Source: Hymenobacter cyanobacteriorum
GTDB lineage: Bacteria > Bacteroidota > Bacteroidia > Cytophagales > Hymenobacteraceae
Direction of reading: 5' to 3'
NCBI RefSeq assembly: GCF_022631375.1
Contig: NZ_JALBGC010000007.1
Span: 1-64,000 of the forward strand
Length of the DNA: 64,000 nucleotides
Part shown: one piece after another, positions 38,982 to 47,378 of the stretch
Position numbering within the stretch: the first letter of the stretch is position 1
How the letters are laid out: every line of letters begins with the position of its first letter
Program-made: the position numbers and the translations under genes
The notes under the pieces: generated by a model
Seen by the model: the letters and a program-made list of their open reading frames with translations, nothing else
The model's database searches: none
Told to the model about the DNA's origin: nothing

Positions 38982-41348
38982 ATGGGCCGACTCCAGCGGC
39001 AATGTTGTTTTTTCGCCTTTCTGCCCGCCTTGCCCTACTTCTACGCCCTACGCCGGATTCTGCAGCCGGGCTGCCCGTTTGGGTGCCGGCCGGCCCCGTG
39101 GCTGCTCGGGCTGCTGCTGGCGTGGGCGTGCCTGGGCAGCCCGGCGCGGGCCGCGCGGCCGTACTGGGATGTGAGCTACGATTCGCTGGCGGTCACCCTG
39201 CCCCGGCAGCCCACCGATGAAGCGCGGCTGCAAACCCTGCAGCACCTGCTCGACCTGCGCCCCACGGGCGCACAAGCCCTGCCCTTGCTCGACCGCCTGC
39301 TGGCCCTGAACCAGCAGCTTGGCGCCTTCGAGGCCCAGCCCTACCGCAGCCTGCGGGCCGGCGTAGCGCTGTGGCAGCAAGGCAAGGCCGATGCTGCCGC
39401 CCTCGATTCGATGCACCGCGCCATTGCCGGCTTCGACCGCGTGGGCCGCCCCATTCCGTGGATATTGATTGACCTGGCTGGCCTGTACAACCGCCTGAAC
39501 CGCATGGAGGACCGCCGCCGCTACTACGAAACCCGGCTGGCCTACTACCGGGTACGCGGCGCGGTGCAGAACGAGGCCGCCTGCTACATGTCGCAGGGCG
39601 GCTATTACCGCCGCATGGGCGACTACAACCGCACGCTCAACAGCATTCTGCGGGCCGCCGACCTGCTGAAGGGCTACGACCAGCGCCTGTACGTGCGCGA
39701 ACTGCTGGTGGCCGGCGACGTGTACGCTCAATGGGGCAACTACGCCCGCGCCGCGCAATACCTGAATATGGCCCAGCGGCTGCCCGATTTCCGGCGCATC
39801 GATGGCATGGCCCGCGAATACACTTTTCTGACGTTGTCGCGTGGCTATGCCCGCAACGGCGAGCTGGCCACGGCCCAGCACCTGGCCGACTCGGTGCTGG
39901 CCGCCCGCGTGCCCGACCCGCTCGACCAGCAGCTGAGCCGGGCCTACGGCATGGTGCAGAAAAGCCTGCTCTACCTGCAGCAGCAGCAGCCGGCCGCCGC
40001 GGCCGCCCTGTTGGCCCGCGCCCAGCGCCTCGACGATTCGCTGCACGTGCCCATGACCGGCAAGCTGGGCGAGTTTGAGCTGGATGCCGCCTGGGCCCGC
40101 TACTACGCCGCCCGCCACGACGATGCACAAGCCGAAAAGCATTGGCTGCTGGCCTACCAGAAAGCCGCCGCCGCCCAGATTGAGCGCCTGCAGCCCGAAT
40201 ACCTTAAGGAGCTGGTGAACTTCTATACCCGCCGCGGGCAGCCGGCCCAGGCGCAGCGCTACGCCAATGCCTACATCCGTTTCAATGATGATTTTACCGC
40301 CGCCCAGAGCGTTTTCCACGTGGCCCAGTACGAGGGCGAACGGGTAGAGCAGGCCCAGAATGCCCAGATTGGCGCTTTGCGCCAGCAGCAGGCCGTGCAG
40401 GCCGTGCGCCTGCGCCTGGGCCAATGGCTGCTGCTGGGGGCCGGGCTGGCCGTGGTGCTGGTGTCGGGGCTGGTGGTGTTCATCTACCGGCAGCTGCGCA
40501 CCAACCGCCGCACCCTGGCCCAACTGCGCGACACCCAGGCCCAGCTGGTGCAGGCCGAAAAAATGGCCTTCCTCGGCGAGCTGACTTCGGGCATTGCCCA
40601 CGAGCTGCAAAACCCGCTCACGTTCATGAAAAGCTTTGCCGAAGTGAGCACTGAGCTGGTCGACGACATCGACGGCCAGGCGGCGCCCCACCAGAACGGC
40701 AGCCAGCTGCGCGGCGAAATTCTGGCGGGCCTGAAGCAGAACCTGCAGCAAATCAGCCAGCACGGGCAGCGCGCTTCGTCCATTATTAAAGACATGCTGG
40801 AGCATTCGCGCAGCGGTACCGGCCAGCGCGTGCCCACCGACCTCAATGCCCTGGCCGAGGAAAACCTGCTGCTGGCCTACCAGGCCCTGCGCACGCAGTC
40901 GCCCGATTTCAGCGCCCAGCTCATCCGCGACCTTGACCCGCACCTGGGCCCGGTGGCCGTGGTGGCCTCCGACCTGGGCCGCGTGCTGCTCAACCTGTGC
41001 GCCAACGCCCTGCACGCCGTGCGCGAGCGCCAGCGCGAGCTGGCCCTGGTGCCCGTCTCGGAGGTGCTGGCCGCCCCGCACTACGAGCCCACCGTGACCG
41101 TGCGCACCCGCCGCCTGAGCGGGCGCACGGTCGAAATTCGGGTGTGCGACAACGGCACCGGCATGCCCGACCACGTGCGCGAGAAAATCTTCCAGCCCTT
41201 CTTCACCACCAAGCCGGTGGGCGAAGGCACGGGCCTGGGCCTGTCGCTGTGCCACGACATCATTGCCAAAGGCCACGGCGGCACCCTGGCCGTAGATACC
41301 TGCGAGGGCAAGGGCACTGAATTCATCATTACTCTTTCGCCTGCCTAG
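38982..41348 (+). CDS. Sensor histidine kinase 1 of 7, TPR sensor
   Basis: 788 aa. N-terminal hydrophobic segment (about 38-57, ending ARAARPY) exports a long TPR-like helical region (about 60-460), then membrane helix 481-502, a coiled linker, HisKA with H540 in 'SGIAHELQNPLTFMKSF', and HATPase (about 650-785; N-box 'VLLNLCANALHAV', G1 'VCDNGTGMPDHV', 'FFTTKPVGEGTGLGLSL'). It should autophosphorylate at H540 in response to a periplasmic TPR-mediated cue. No receiver is attached. Its TAG stop overlaps by one base the GTG start of kinase 2, so the two are coupled. It is the first of seven kinases in a row. Confidence 0.92.
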   Translation: MGRLQRQCCFFAFLPALPYFYALRRILQPGCPFGCRPAPWLLGLLLAWACLGSPARAARPYWDVSYDSLAVTLPRQPTDEARLQTLQHLLDLRPTGAQALPLLDRLLALNQQLGAFEAQPYRSLRAGVALWQQGKADAAALDSMHRAIAGFDRVGRPIPWILIDLAGLYNRLNRMEDRRRYYETRLAYYRVRGAVQNEAACYMSQGGYYRRMGDYNRTLNSILRAADLLKGYDQRLYVRELLVAGDVYAQWGNYARAAQYLNMAQRLPDFRRIDGMAREYTFLTLSRGYARNGELATAQHLADSVLAARVPDPLDQQLSRAYGMVQKSLLYLQQQQPAAAAALLARAQRLDDSLHVPMTGKLGEFELDAAWARYYAARHDDAQAEKHWLLAYQKAAAAQIERLQPEYLKELVNFYTRRGQPAQAQRYANAYIRFNDDFTAAQSVFHVAQYEGERVEQAQNAQIGALRQQQAVQAVRLRLGQWLLLGAGLAVVLVSGLVVFIYRQLRTNRRTLAQLRDTQAQLVQAEKMAFLGELTSGIAHELQNPLTFMKSFAEVSTELVDDIDGQAAPHQNGSQLRGEILAGLKQNLQQISQHGQRASSIIKDMLEHSRSGTGQRVPTDLNALAEENLLLAYQALRTQSPDFSAQLIRDLDPHLGPVAVVASDLGRVLLNLCANALHAVRERQRELALVPVSEVLAAPHYEPTVTVRTRRLSGRTVEIRVCDNGTGMPDHVREKIFQPFFTTKPVGEGTGLGLSLCHDIIAKGHGGTLAVDTCEGKGTEFIITLSPA

Positions 41349-43549
41349 TGCCCCGCCGTATTTGCCTGCTGATACTCGGCCTGCTCTGGGGGCTGGCCGC
41401 GGGGCCCCCGGCGGCAGCCCAGGCCGTGCTGCCCGATACGGCCGGCACCGAGCTGCGCACCGTGCCGCTGGGCGGCTCGGTGCTCGATAAGGGTTGGAAG
41501 TTTCGGGCCGACGACGACCCGGCCTACGCCCGCCCCGATTATGACGATGCCGGCTGGGCTGCCATCAACCCCAACCAGCTGCCCGGCCAGCTGCCGCAGC
41601 TGAATGGCGTGCGCATTGGCTGGCTGCGGCTGCGCCTGGCCGTGGCCGACAGCCTGCGCGGCCGGGCACTGGTGCTGCTTTTCCAGCAAACCGGGGCCAG
41701 CGAGGTGTACCTGAACGGCCGCCTGCTGCACCGCTACGGCCGCGTGAGCCCCAACCCCGCGCTGGTGCAGCCCGGCCCATTCACGGCCGCGCCGCTGGAG
41801 GTGCACTTTGCCGGCCCGCGCGAGCAAGTGCTGGCCGTGCGCTTTGCGCCGTGGCGGCCGCTGGCCTGGTTCAAAGACAACATCAACTTTCTGCGGGTCC
41901 GCATCACGGGGCTGCCGGGCCTGCTGCGACGCAACGCCGAGCGGGCCGTAGCGCCCACCGATTATTTCGCCACCGGGGCCGTGTTTGTGCTGCTGAGCCT
42001 GCTGCACCTTTTTTTCCGGCGCTACAACCCCGCCCAGCGCGCCAACCTGTACTTTGCCTACTATGCCGGCGCGGCGGCGCTGGGCTTCGGGGCGCTGTAC
42101 CAGGGCTGGCAGGTGCAGGGCATGGTGCCTTCGCTGGCGCTGGGCATGGCGGCCGATATTGGCCTGCTGCTGAGCTACGTGTGGGCCGTGCGGGCGCTGT
42201 ACGAGCTGTTTGGCCAGCGGCCCGGGCGCTTATACGCGGGGCTATGGATGGCGCTGGTGGTGTGCCTGGTGTTGAGCGAATTCACCCAGCTAACCTCCTT
42301 TTCGGGCCAGACGACGTACTCGTTCGCCTTTTTCGGCTTCGTGGCCCTGGCCAGCGCCGAGCAGCTGCGCCTGACGATGCGCGGCCTGCGCCAGCAGCAG
42401 CGCGGGGCCCGCCTCATTGCGGCCGGCTACGCGGGGGCGCTGCTGTGCGCCGGCACTTATGCGTTGCTCATCATCGCGCAGCAGCCCATCACCTTTCGGC
42501 TGTCGGCCACGCTGGTGTCGCTGATGGCCTTACTGCCGGCGCTGGGCATCTCGCTGTTTCTGGCCCGCGAGTTTGCCACCAACAGCGAGCTGCTGCTGCT
42601 GAAATTGCGCCAGGTGCAGCAGCTGTCGGCCCAGACCGAGGCCCAGCAGGCCGAAAAACAAGCCCTACTGGCCACCGAAAACGAGCGCCTAGAAGCCCAG
42701 GTGGCCGCCCGCACCGCCGAGGTGGCCGGCCAGCGCGACCGTGCTGAGCAGGCGCTGGTGCAACTACGCGACACGCAGGCCCAACTGGTGCAGGCCGAGA
42801 AAATGGCTTTTCTCGGCGAGCTCACGGCCGGCATTGCCCACGAGCTGCAAAACCCGCTCACATTCATGAAAAGCTTTGCCGAAGTGAGCACCGAAATCGT
42901 CGACGACATGGGCGGCCCCGGCCCGGCGGGCACTGGGCTGAAAGAAGAAATTCTGGCCGGGCTGAAGCAGAATCTGCAGCAAATCAGCCAGCACGGCCAG
43001 CGCGCTTCGTCCATTATTAAAGACATGCTGGCACATTCGCGCAGCGGCACCAGTCAGCGCGAGCCCACCGACCTCAACGTGCTGGCCGAGGAATACCTGC
43101 GGCTGGCCTACGAAGGCTTCAAAACCCGCGAGCAGGCCTTCGAGGCACTGCTGACCACCGACCTTGACCCGCGTCTGGCGCCGCTGGCCGTGGTGGCAGC
43201 CGACCTGGGCCGCGTGCTGCTCAACCTGGGCACCAATGCCTTCCATGCCGTGCACCACTACCGCGCCCAGGCCGGCCCGGGTTACGTGCCCACTGTGCAC
43301 CTGGCCACCCGCGCCCGCGCCGGCGGCGTCGAAATTCGGGTGATTGACAACGGGCCGGGCATGGCGGCCGGCGTGCGCGCGCGGGTGTTCGAGCCCTTCT
43401 TCACCACCAAGCCGGCCGGCGAGGGCACCGGTTTGGGCCTGAGCCTGAGCCACGACATCATCACCAAAGGCCACGGCGGCACCCTCACGGTGGAAAGCAC
43501 GGAAGGCGAAGGAACTGAATTTACTATTGTATTATTCGCTCAGCATTAG
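41348..43549 (+). CDS. Sensor histidine kinase 2 of 7, 7TM (DISM-type) sensor
   Basis: 733 aa from a GTG that overlaps the previous stop. Signal peptide 1-24; a galactose-binding-like sandwich (about 40-195: 'GWKFRADDDPAYARPDYDDA' then 'GW', 'ASEVYLNGRLLHRYG'), seven membrane helices (about 202-405), a coiled coil, HisKA with H498 ('AGIAHELQNPLTFMKSF'), HATPase to the end. The 7TM plus small-molecule-binding sandwich plan is that of 7TMR-DISM receptors, which usually sense carbohydrates or other solutes. The last ~64 codons are nearly identical at DNA level with kinase 3. Ends 10 bases before kinase 3. Confidence 0.92.
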   Translation: MPRRICLLILGLLWGLAAGPPAAAQAVLPDTAGTELRTVPLGGSVLDKGWKFRADDDPAYARPDYDDAGWAAINPNQLPGQLPQLNGVRIGWLRLRLAVADSLRGRALVLLFQQTGASEVYLNGRLLHRYGRVSPNPALVQPGPFTAAPLEVHFAGPREQVLAVRFAPWRPLAWFKDNINFLRVRITGLPGLLRRNAERAVAPTDYFATGAVFVLLSLLHLFFRRYNPAQRANLYFAYYAGAAALGFGALYQGWQVQGMVPSLALGMAADIGLLLSYVWAVRALYELFGQRPGRLYAGLWMALVVCLVLSEFTQLTSFSGQTTYSFAFFGFVALASAEQLRLTMRGLRQQQRGARLIAAGYAGALLCAGTYALLIIAQQPITFRLSATLVSLMALLPALGISLFLAREFATNSELLLLKLRQVQQLSAQTEAQQAEKQALLATENERLEAQVAARTAEVAGQRDRAEQALVQLRDTQAQLVQAEKMAFLGELTAGIAHELQNPLTFMKSFAEVSTEIVDDMGGPGPAGTGLKEEILAGLKQNLQQISQHGQRASSIIKDMLAHSRSGTSQREPTDLNVLAEEYLRLAYEGFKTREQAFEALLTTDLDPRLAPLAVVAADLGRVLLNLGTNAFHAVHHYRAQAGPGYVPTVHLATRARAGGVEIRVIDNGPGMAAGVRARVFEPFFTTKPAGEGTGLGLSLSHDIITKGHGGTLTVESTEGEGTEFTIVLFAQH

Positions 43550-43559
43550 GTATTTGTGT

Positions 43560-45707
43560 ATGATGCGCTGCCTTGCTGCTCTGCTTTGCCACCACCCGCT
43601 GCCCCGGCCCTGCTGGCCGGGCCTGCTGGTACTGGCGATGCTGCTGCTCGGCGCCGGGCCACTGCGCGCCCAAACGCCGGAAGCCGACAGCCTGCGCCGG
43701 GCGCTGCAAGCCCGCTACCGGCCCGATACCGCCCGCGTGAACACCCTGAATGCGCTGGCCCTGGCCCTGCGCAACAACGCCCCCGACGAATCGGCCGCCT
43801 TGTTCCGGCAGGCGCAGCAGCTGGCGCGGCGGCGGCACTATGCGCGCGGCGCGGCCGAAGGGGCGTTGGGCCAGGGGTTTTACTACCGGCACCGCGGCGA
43901 GTACGGGCTGGCCGAAAGCTATTCGAAGCAGGCGCGCCACGGCTTTGCGCAGGCCGGCGACCGCCTGGGCCAGACGCGCAGCCTCTATAATCTGGCCTGC
44001 GTGTACTCGGACCAGGGCCGCTACGTGCAGTCGCTGCGTACCAACCTGCGCGGCCTGGCCTTGGCCGAAGCCGACCACAACCGCAAGTGGATGGCTTTTC
44101 TCAACACCCAGCTGGGCATCACCAGCACCTACCTGGCCGAGTATGGCCGCGCCGAAAGCTACCTCAGGCAGGGCCTGCGCCTGGCCCGGGCCTCGGGCGA
44201 CCTCACCAGCATTGGCCACGCCTACGCCGGCCTCGGCGACCTCTACCGCAAGCAGGGCCGCTGGGCCGAGGCCGCGCGCAGCTACGCGCAGGACGAGGAC
44301 ATTTTCCGGCGGCTGGGCTTCGAAACCGGTCGCGTCTTTGAGGAAATCAACCTCGGCGACGTGGCCGAGCGGCAGGCACACTACCCGGTAGCATTTGCCT
44401 ACGCGCGCAGTGCCCTGCGGCGGGCCGCCCGCCTGCGGGTGCACGGCGAAACCCCGCGCGCCGAACTGGTGCTGGCCCGTGCGCACCTGCACACCGGGCG
44501 GCCCGATAGCGCCGTGTTCTATGCCCGCCGCAGCCTGGCCGCCACCCGGCGCAGCGGGGCGCGCGAGTACAGCCGCGACGCCAGCCAGGTGCTGGCTCTG
44601 GCCACGGCCCAGCTCGGGCGTTTTGCCGAGGCTTACCGCTACGAGCAACAGTTTGGGGCCTACCGCGACAGCCTGAACAGCGCCGACCTGCGCCGCCGTG
44701 CCGCCGTGCTTGAGTACCGCGCCGACCTGGCCCGCAAGCGCGCCGAAATCCGGCTGCTTACCAAAAACAGCCAGCTGATAGCCGCCCGCAACCGTCAGCA
44801 GCGCGGCTTGCTGCTCGTGACGCTGCTGGGCCTGGCTGCCGCTGGGGGCTTAAGCCTGGGGCTGTGGCGCATCAACCGGGCCAAGCAGCACGCTTTCAGC
44901 CTGCTCGAACAGCAGCAGGCCGAGCTGCGCGCCGCCCAGGCCCAGCTGGTGCAAGCCGAAAAGTGGGCTTTCGTAGGCGAGGTATCGGCTGGCATTGCCC
45001 ACGAGTTGCAAAACCCCCTGGCTTTCATGCGCAACTTTGCCGACGTAAGCGTGGCCCTGCTCGATGCCGAACCAGGCCGCCCGGCCGGCCCCGCTACGCT
45101 GGAACAGGAAATAATGAACGGGCTGCGCCTGAACCTGCAGAAAATCAGCCAGCAGGGCCAGCGGGCTTCGTCCATCATCAGCGACATGCTGGCCCACGCG
45201 CGGCGCGGCAATGTGCCGCGCCAGCCCACCGACCTCAATGCCCTGGCCACGGAGGCCCTGGCCCTGGTAGCGCAGGGCCGGAACCCCGCCGACCCGGCCG
45301 TGGCTTTTGTGCCCGACCTGGCCCCCGCGCTGCCCCTTGTGCCTGCCGTGGCCGCCGACCTTACCCGCGTGCTGGTGAACCTGTGCGCCAACGCCGTACA
45401 CGCCGTGGGTACCCGGGCTGCGCAGGCCGGCCCCGCTTACCAACCCACCGTGACGGTGCGTACCCGGCAGCTCACCCCGGAAATCATCGAAATTCGGGTG
45501 ATTGACAACGGGCCGGGCATGGCGGCCGGCGTGCGCGCGCGGGTGTTCGAGCCCTTCTTCACCACCAAGCCGGCCGGCGAGGGCACCGGCTTAGGCCTGA
45601 GCCTGAGCCACGACATCATCACCAAAGGCCACGGCGGCACCCTCACGGTGGAAAGCACGGAAGGCGAAGGAACTGAATTTATAGTGACGCTGCCGGCCGC
45701 GGGCTAG
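43560..45707 (+). CDS. Sensor histidine kinase 3 of 7, TPR sensor
   Basis: 715 aa from ATG 43560; an in-frame start inside kinase 2 is less likely. Signal peptide ending 'GPLRAQ', TPR array (about 40-390, 'GRYVQSLRTNLRGLALAE', 'GDLYRKQGRWAEAARSYA'), membrane helix 416-436, HisKA H481 in 'EVSAGIAHELQNPLAFMRNF', HATPase with 'RVIDNGPGMAAGVRARVFEP'. The X-region preceding the H-box (EKWAFVGEV) departs from the EKMAFLGEL of its siblings. The 3' 193 bases copy those of kinase 2 with two differences. Confidence 0.92.
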   Translation: MMRCLAALLCHHPLPRPCWPGLLVLAMLLLGAGPLRAQTPEADSLRRALQARYRPDTARVNTLNALALALRNNAPDESAALFRQAQQLARRRHYARGAAEGALGQGFYYRHRGEYGLAESYSKQARHGFAQAGDRLGQTRSLYNLACVYSDQGRYVQSLRTNLRGLALAEADHNRKWMAFLNTQLGITSTYLAEYGRAESYLRQGLRLARASGDLTSIGHAYAGLGDLYRKQGRWAEAARSYAQDEDIFRRLGFETGRVFEEINLGDVAERQAHYPVAFAYARSALRRAARLRVHGETPRAELVLARAHLHTGRPDSAVFYARRSLAATRRSGAREYSRDASQVLALATAQLGRFAEAYRYEQQFGAYRDSLNSADLRRRAAVLEYRADLARKRAEIRLLTKNSQLIAARNRQQRGLLLVTLLGLAAAGGLSLGLWRINRAKQHAFSLLEQQQAELRAAQAQLVQAEKWAFVGEVSAGIAHELQNPLAFMRNFADVSVALLDAEPGRPAGPATLEQEIMNGLRLNLQKISQQGQRASSIISDMLAHARRGNVPRQPTDLNALATEALALVAQGRNPADPAVAFVPDLAPALPLVPAVAADLTRVLVNLCANAVHAVGTRAAQAGPAYQPTVTVRTRQLTPEIIEIRVIDNGPGMAAGVRARVFEPFFTTKPAGEGTGLGLSLSHDIITKGHGGTLTVESTEGEGTEFIVTLPAAG

Positions 45708-45793
45708 CCGGTAGTGGGGCAAGTGGCCGGCGCAAACGGCTGCCGCCCTAAATTGCGCCCAACCTTTTCGTTTCTCTCCTGCCTTTTGCTGCA

Positions 45794-47179
45794 ATGACTC
45801 CTCGTATTGGCAACGCCGACCTCCTGCTGTATGCTTCCGTTGCGTTTGGCATCGCGCGGGCAGTGAGCAAATTTCTGGACCTGCCCAAGCGCCTGCCGCG
45901 CTGGGACCAAGCGTTGCGCTACATCTGGGTGCCCGCCGTGGTTACGTACGGTTTGGCGCTGCTGGTGGGCTTCCGCTCGCCGGTGCTGGCCGAGTACTAC
46001 TGGCTGGGCGTGGAAAGCTTTTTTGGCTTGGTGCTGCTGCTGTTGGGCTACTACCGGCCGGCCCGCACGCTGCTGTTGGGCCTGGCCCCGCTGTGGTTCT
46101 ACCACCTGCTGAGCACGGGCCTGCTCACGGTGGGCAGCGGCCTGCTGAAGACCTACGACGACGGCTTCGATACCGCCAAAATCTTCGCCACGCTCTGGCT
46201 GTTTTGCTTTTTCTTCATTGCCCGCGGCCAGAAAAAACAAATCGAGAAAGAAGAGTTGCAGCGCGCCGAAGAGGAAAAAGCCAAACGCCTCATCGAAGCC
46301 CAAAATGCCGAGCTGGAGCGGCTGGTGGGCGAGCGCACCGCCGCCCTCACCACCCAGGCCGAGGAGCTGCGCGGGGCCCTGACGGAGCTGCGCGCTACCC
46401 AGGCCCAGCTGGTGCAAAGCGAGAAAATGGCCAGCCTGGGCGAACTCACGGCCGGCATTGCCCACGAGATTCAGAACCCGCTCAACTTCGTCAACAACTT
46501 TGCTGAGGTGAGCGCCGAGCTGGTGACCGAGCTCGAAGAGGAGCGCGCCCGCCCCGAGCGCGACCCCGGCCTGGAAGACGAGCTGCTGGCCGACCTCAAG
46601 CAGAACCTGGTGAAAATTACGCAGCACGGCGGCCGGGCGGCCAGCATCGTGCGCGGCATGCTGGAGCACTCGCGCACGAGCTCGGGCGAGCGCACCCCCA
46701 CCGACCTCAACCAGCTGGCCGACGAATACCTGCGCCTGGCCTACCACGGCCTGCGCGCCAAGGATAAAACCTTCAACGCCACGCTGGAGCCCGATTTCGA
46801 CCCCAGCCTGCCGCCCGTGCCCGTGTTGGCCCAGGACCTGGGCCGCGTGCTGCTCAACCTGCTCAGCAATGCCTTTTATGCCGTGCGCCAGCGCCAGCAG
46901 CGCGGCGAGGCCGGCTACGCGCCCACCGTGCGCGTGAGCACCCGCCGCGTGGGCGACGACGTGGAAATCCGGGTGCGCGACAACGGCGGCGGCATCCCCG
47001 AGAGTGTGAAGCAGAAGATTTTCCAGCCCTTCTTCACCACCAAGCCCACCGGCGAAGGCACCGGCCTGGGCCTGAGCCTGAGCTACGACATCGTGACGCA
47101 GGGCCACGGCGGCACCCTGACGGTGGACAGCCACGAAGGCCAGGGCACCGAGTTTCTCATCAGCCTGCCGGTAGGGTAG
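45794..47179 (+). CDS. Sensor histidine kinase 4 of 7, membrane-only sensor
   Basis: 461 aa. There is no signal peptide or periplasmic domain; about five hydrophobic helices fill residues 8-146, followed by a long charged coiled coil (about 147-200, 'KKQIEKEELQRAEEEKAKRL'), HisKA H224 ('AGIAHEIQNPLNFVNNF') and HATPase. The kinase core belongs to the same subgroup as kinases 6 and 7 (HEIQNPLNFVNNF; EEE stretch; 'MLEHSRTSSGER'; 'GLRAKDKTFNA'). It may sense membrane state or act with other receptors. It starts 86 bases after kinase 3 and is followed by a 199-base gap. Confidence 0.92.
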   Translation: MTPRIGNADLLLYASVAFGIARAVSKFLDLPKRLPRWDQALRYIWVPAVVTYGLALLVGFRSPVLAEYYWLGVESFFGLVLLLLGYYRPARTLLLGLAPLWFYHLLSTGLLTVGSGLLKTYDDGFDTAKIFATLWLFCFFFIARGQKKQIEKEELQRAEEEKAKRLIEAQNAELERLVGERTAALTTQAEELRGALTELRATQAQLVQSEKMASLGELTAGIAHEIQNPLNFVNNFAEVSAELVTELEEERARPERDPGLEDELLADLKQNLVKITQHGGRAASIVRGMLEHSRTSSGERTPTDLNQLADEYLRLAYHGLRAKDKTFNATLEPDFDPSLPPVPVLAQDLGRVLLNLLSNAFYAVRQRQQRGEAGYAPTVRVSTRRVGDDVEIRVRDNGGGIPESVKQKIFQPFFTTKPTGEGTGLGLSLSYDIVTQGHGGTLTVDSHEGQGTEFLISLPVG

Positions 47180-47306
47180 GGGAAAATTGGCCCCGTTCAA
47201 ATTCCCCCTTCATCGCAAGAACAGCCAAGGCCGCCAAACTTATGCGGGCCCGCCGTGGTTGAGGCTGGCCGATGCGCTGCGGTAGCGTAACAAATAGCCA
47301 AAGCGG

Positions 47307-47314
47307 TATCTTTA
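47307..47314 (+). promoter_or_regulatory. Possible -7 element TATCTTTA before kinase 5
   Basis: One mismatch from TAnnTTTG, in the longest gap of the kinase array (47180-47378) and 65 bases before the start codon. It could give kinases 5-7 their own promoter. No TTG at the right distance. Confidence 0.3.
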
Positions 47315-47378
47315 GGCGTGCGTAGGCCCGAGGGCAGCGGCTCGGCATTCGTTATTCGCCTGCTTCAGGCTCAGTAAG

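Noticed and set aside
39048..41276. 742-codon open frame on the minus strand
   Set aside because: Antisense to sensor kinase 1, with low-complexity translation and no domain.
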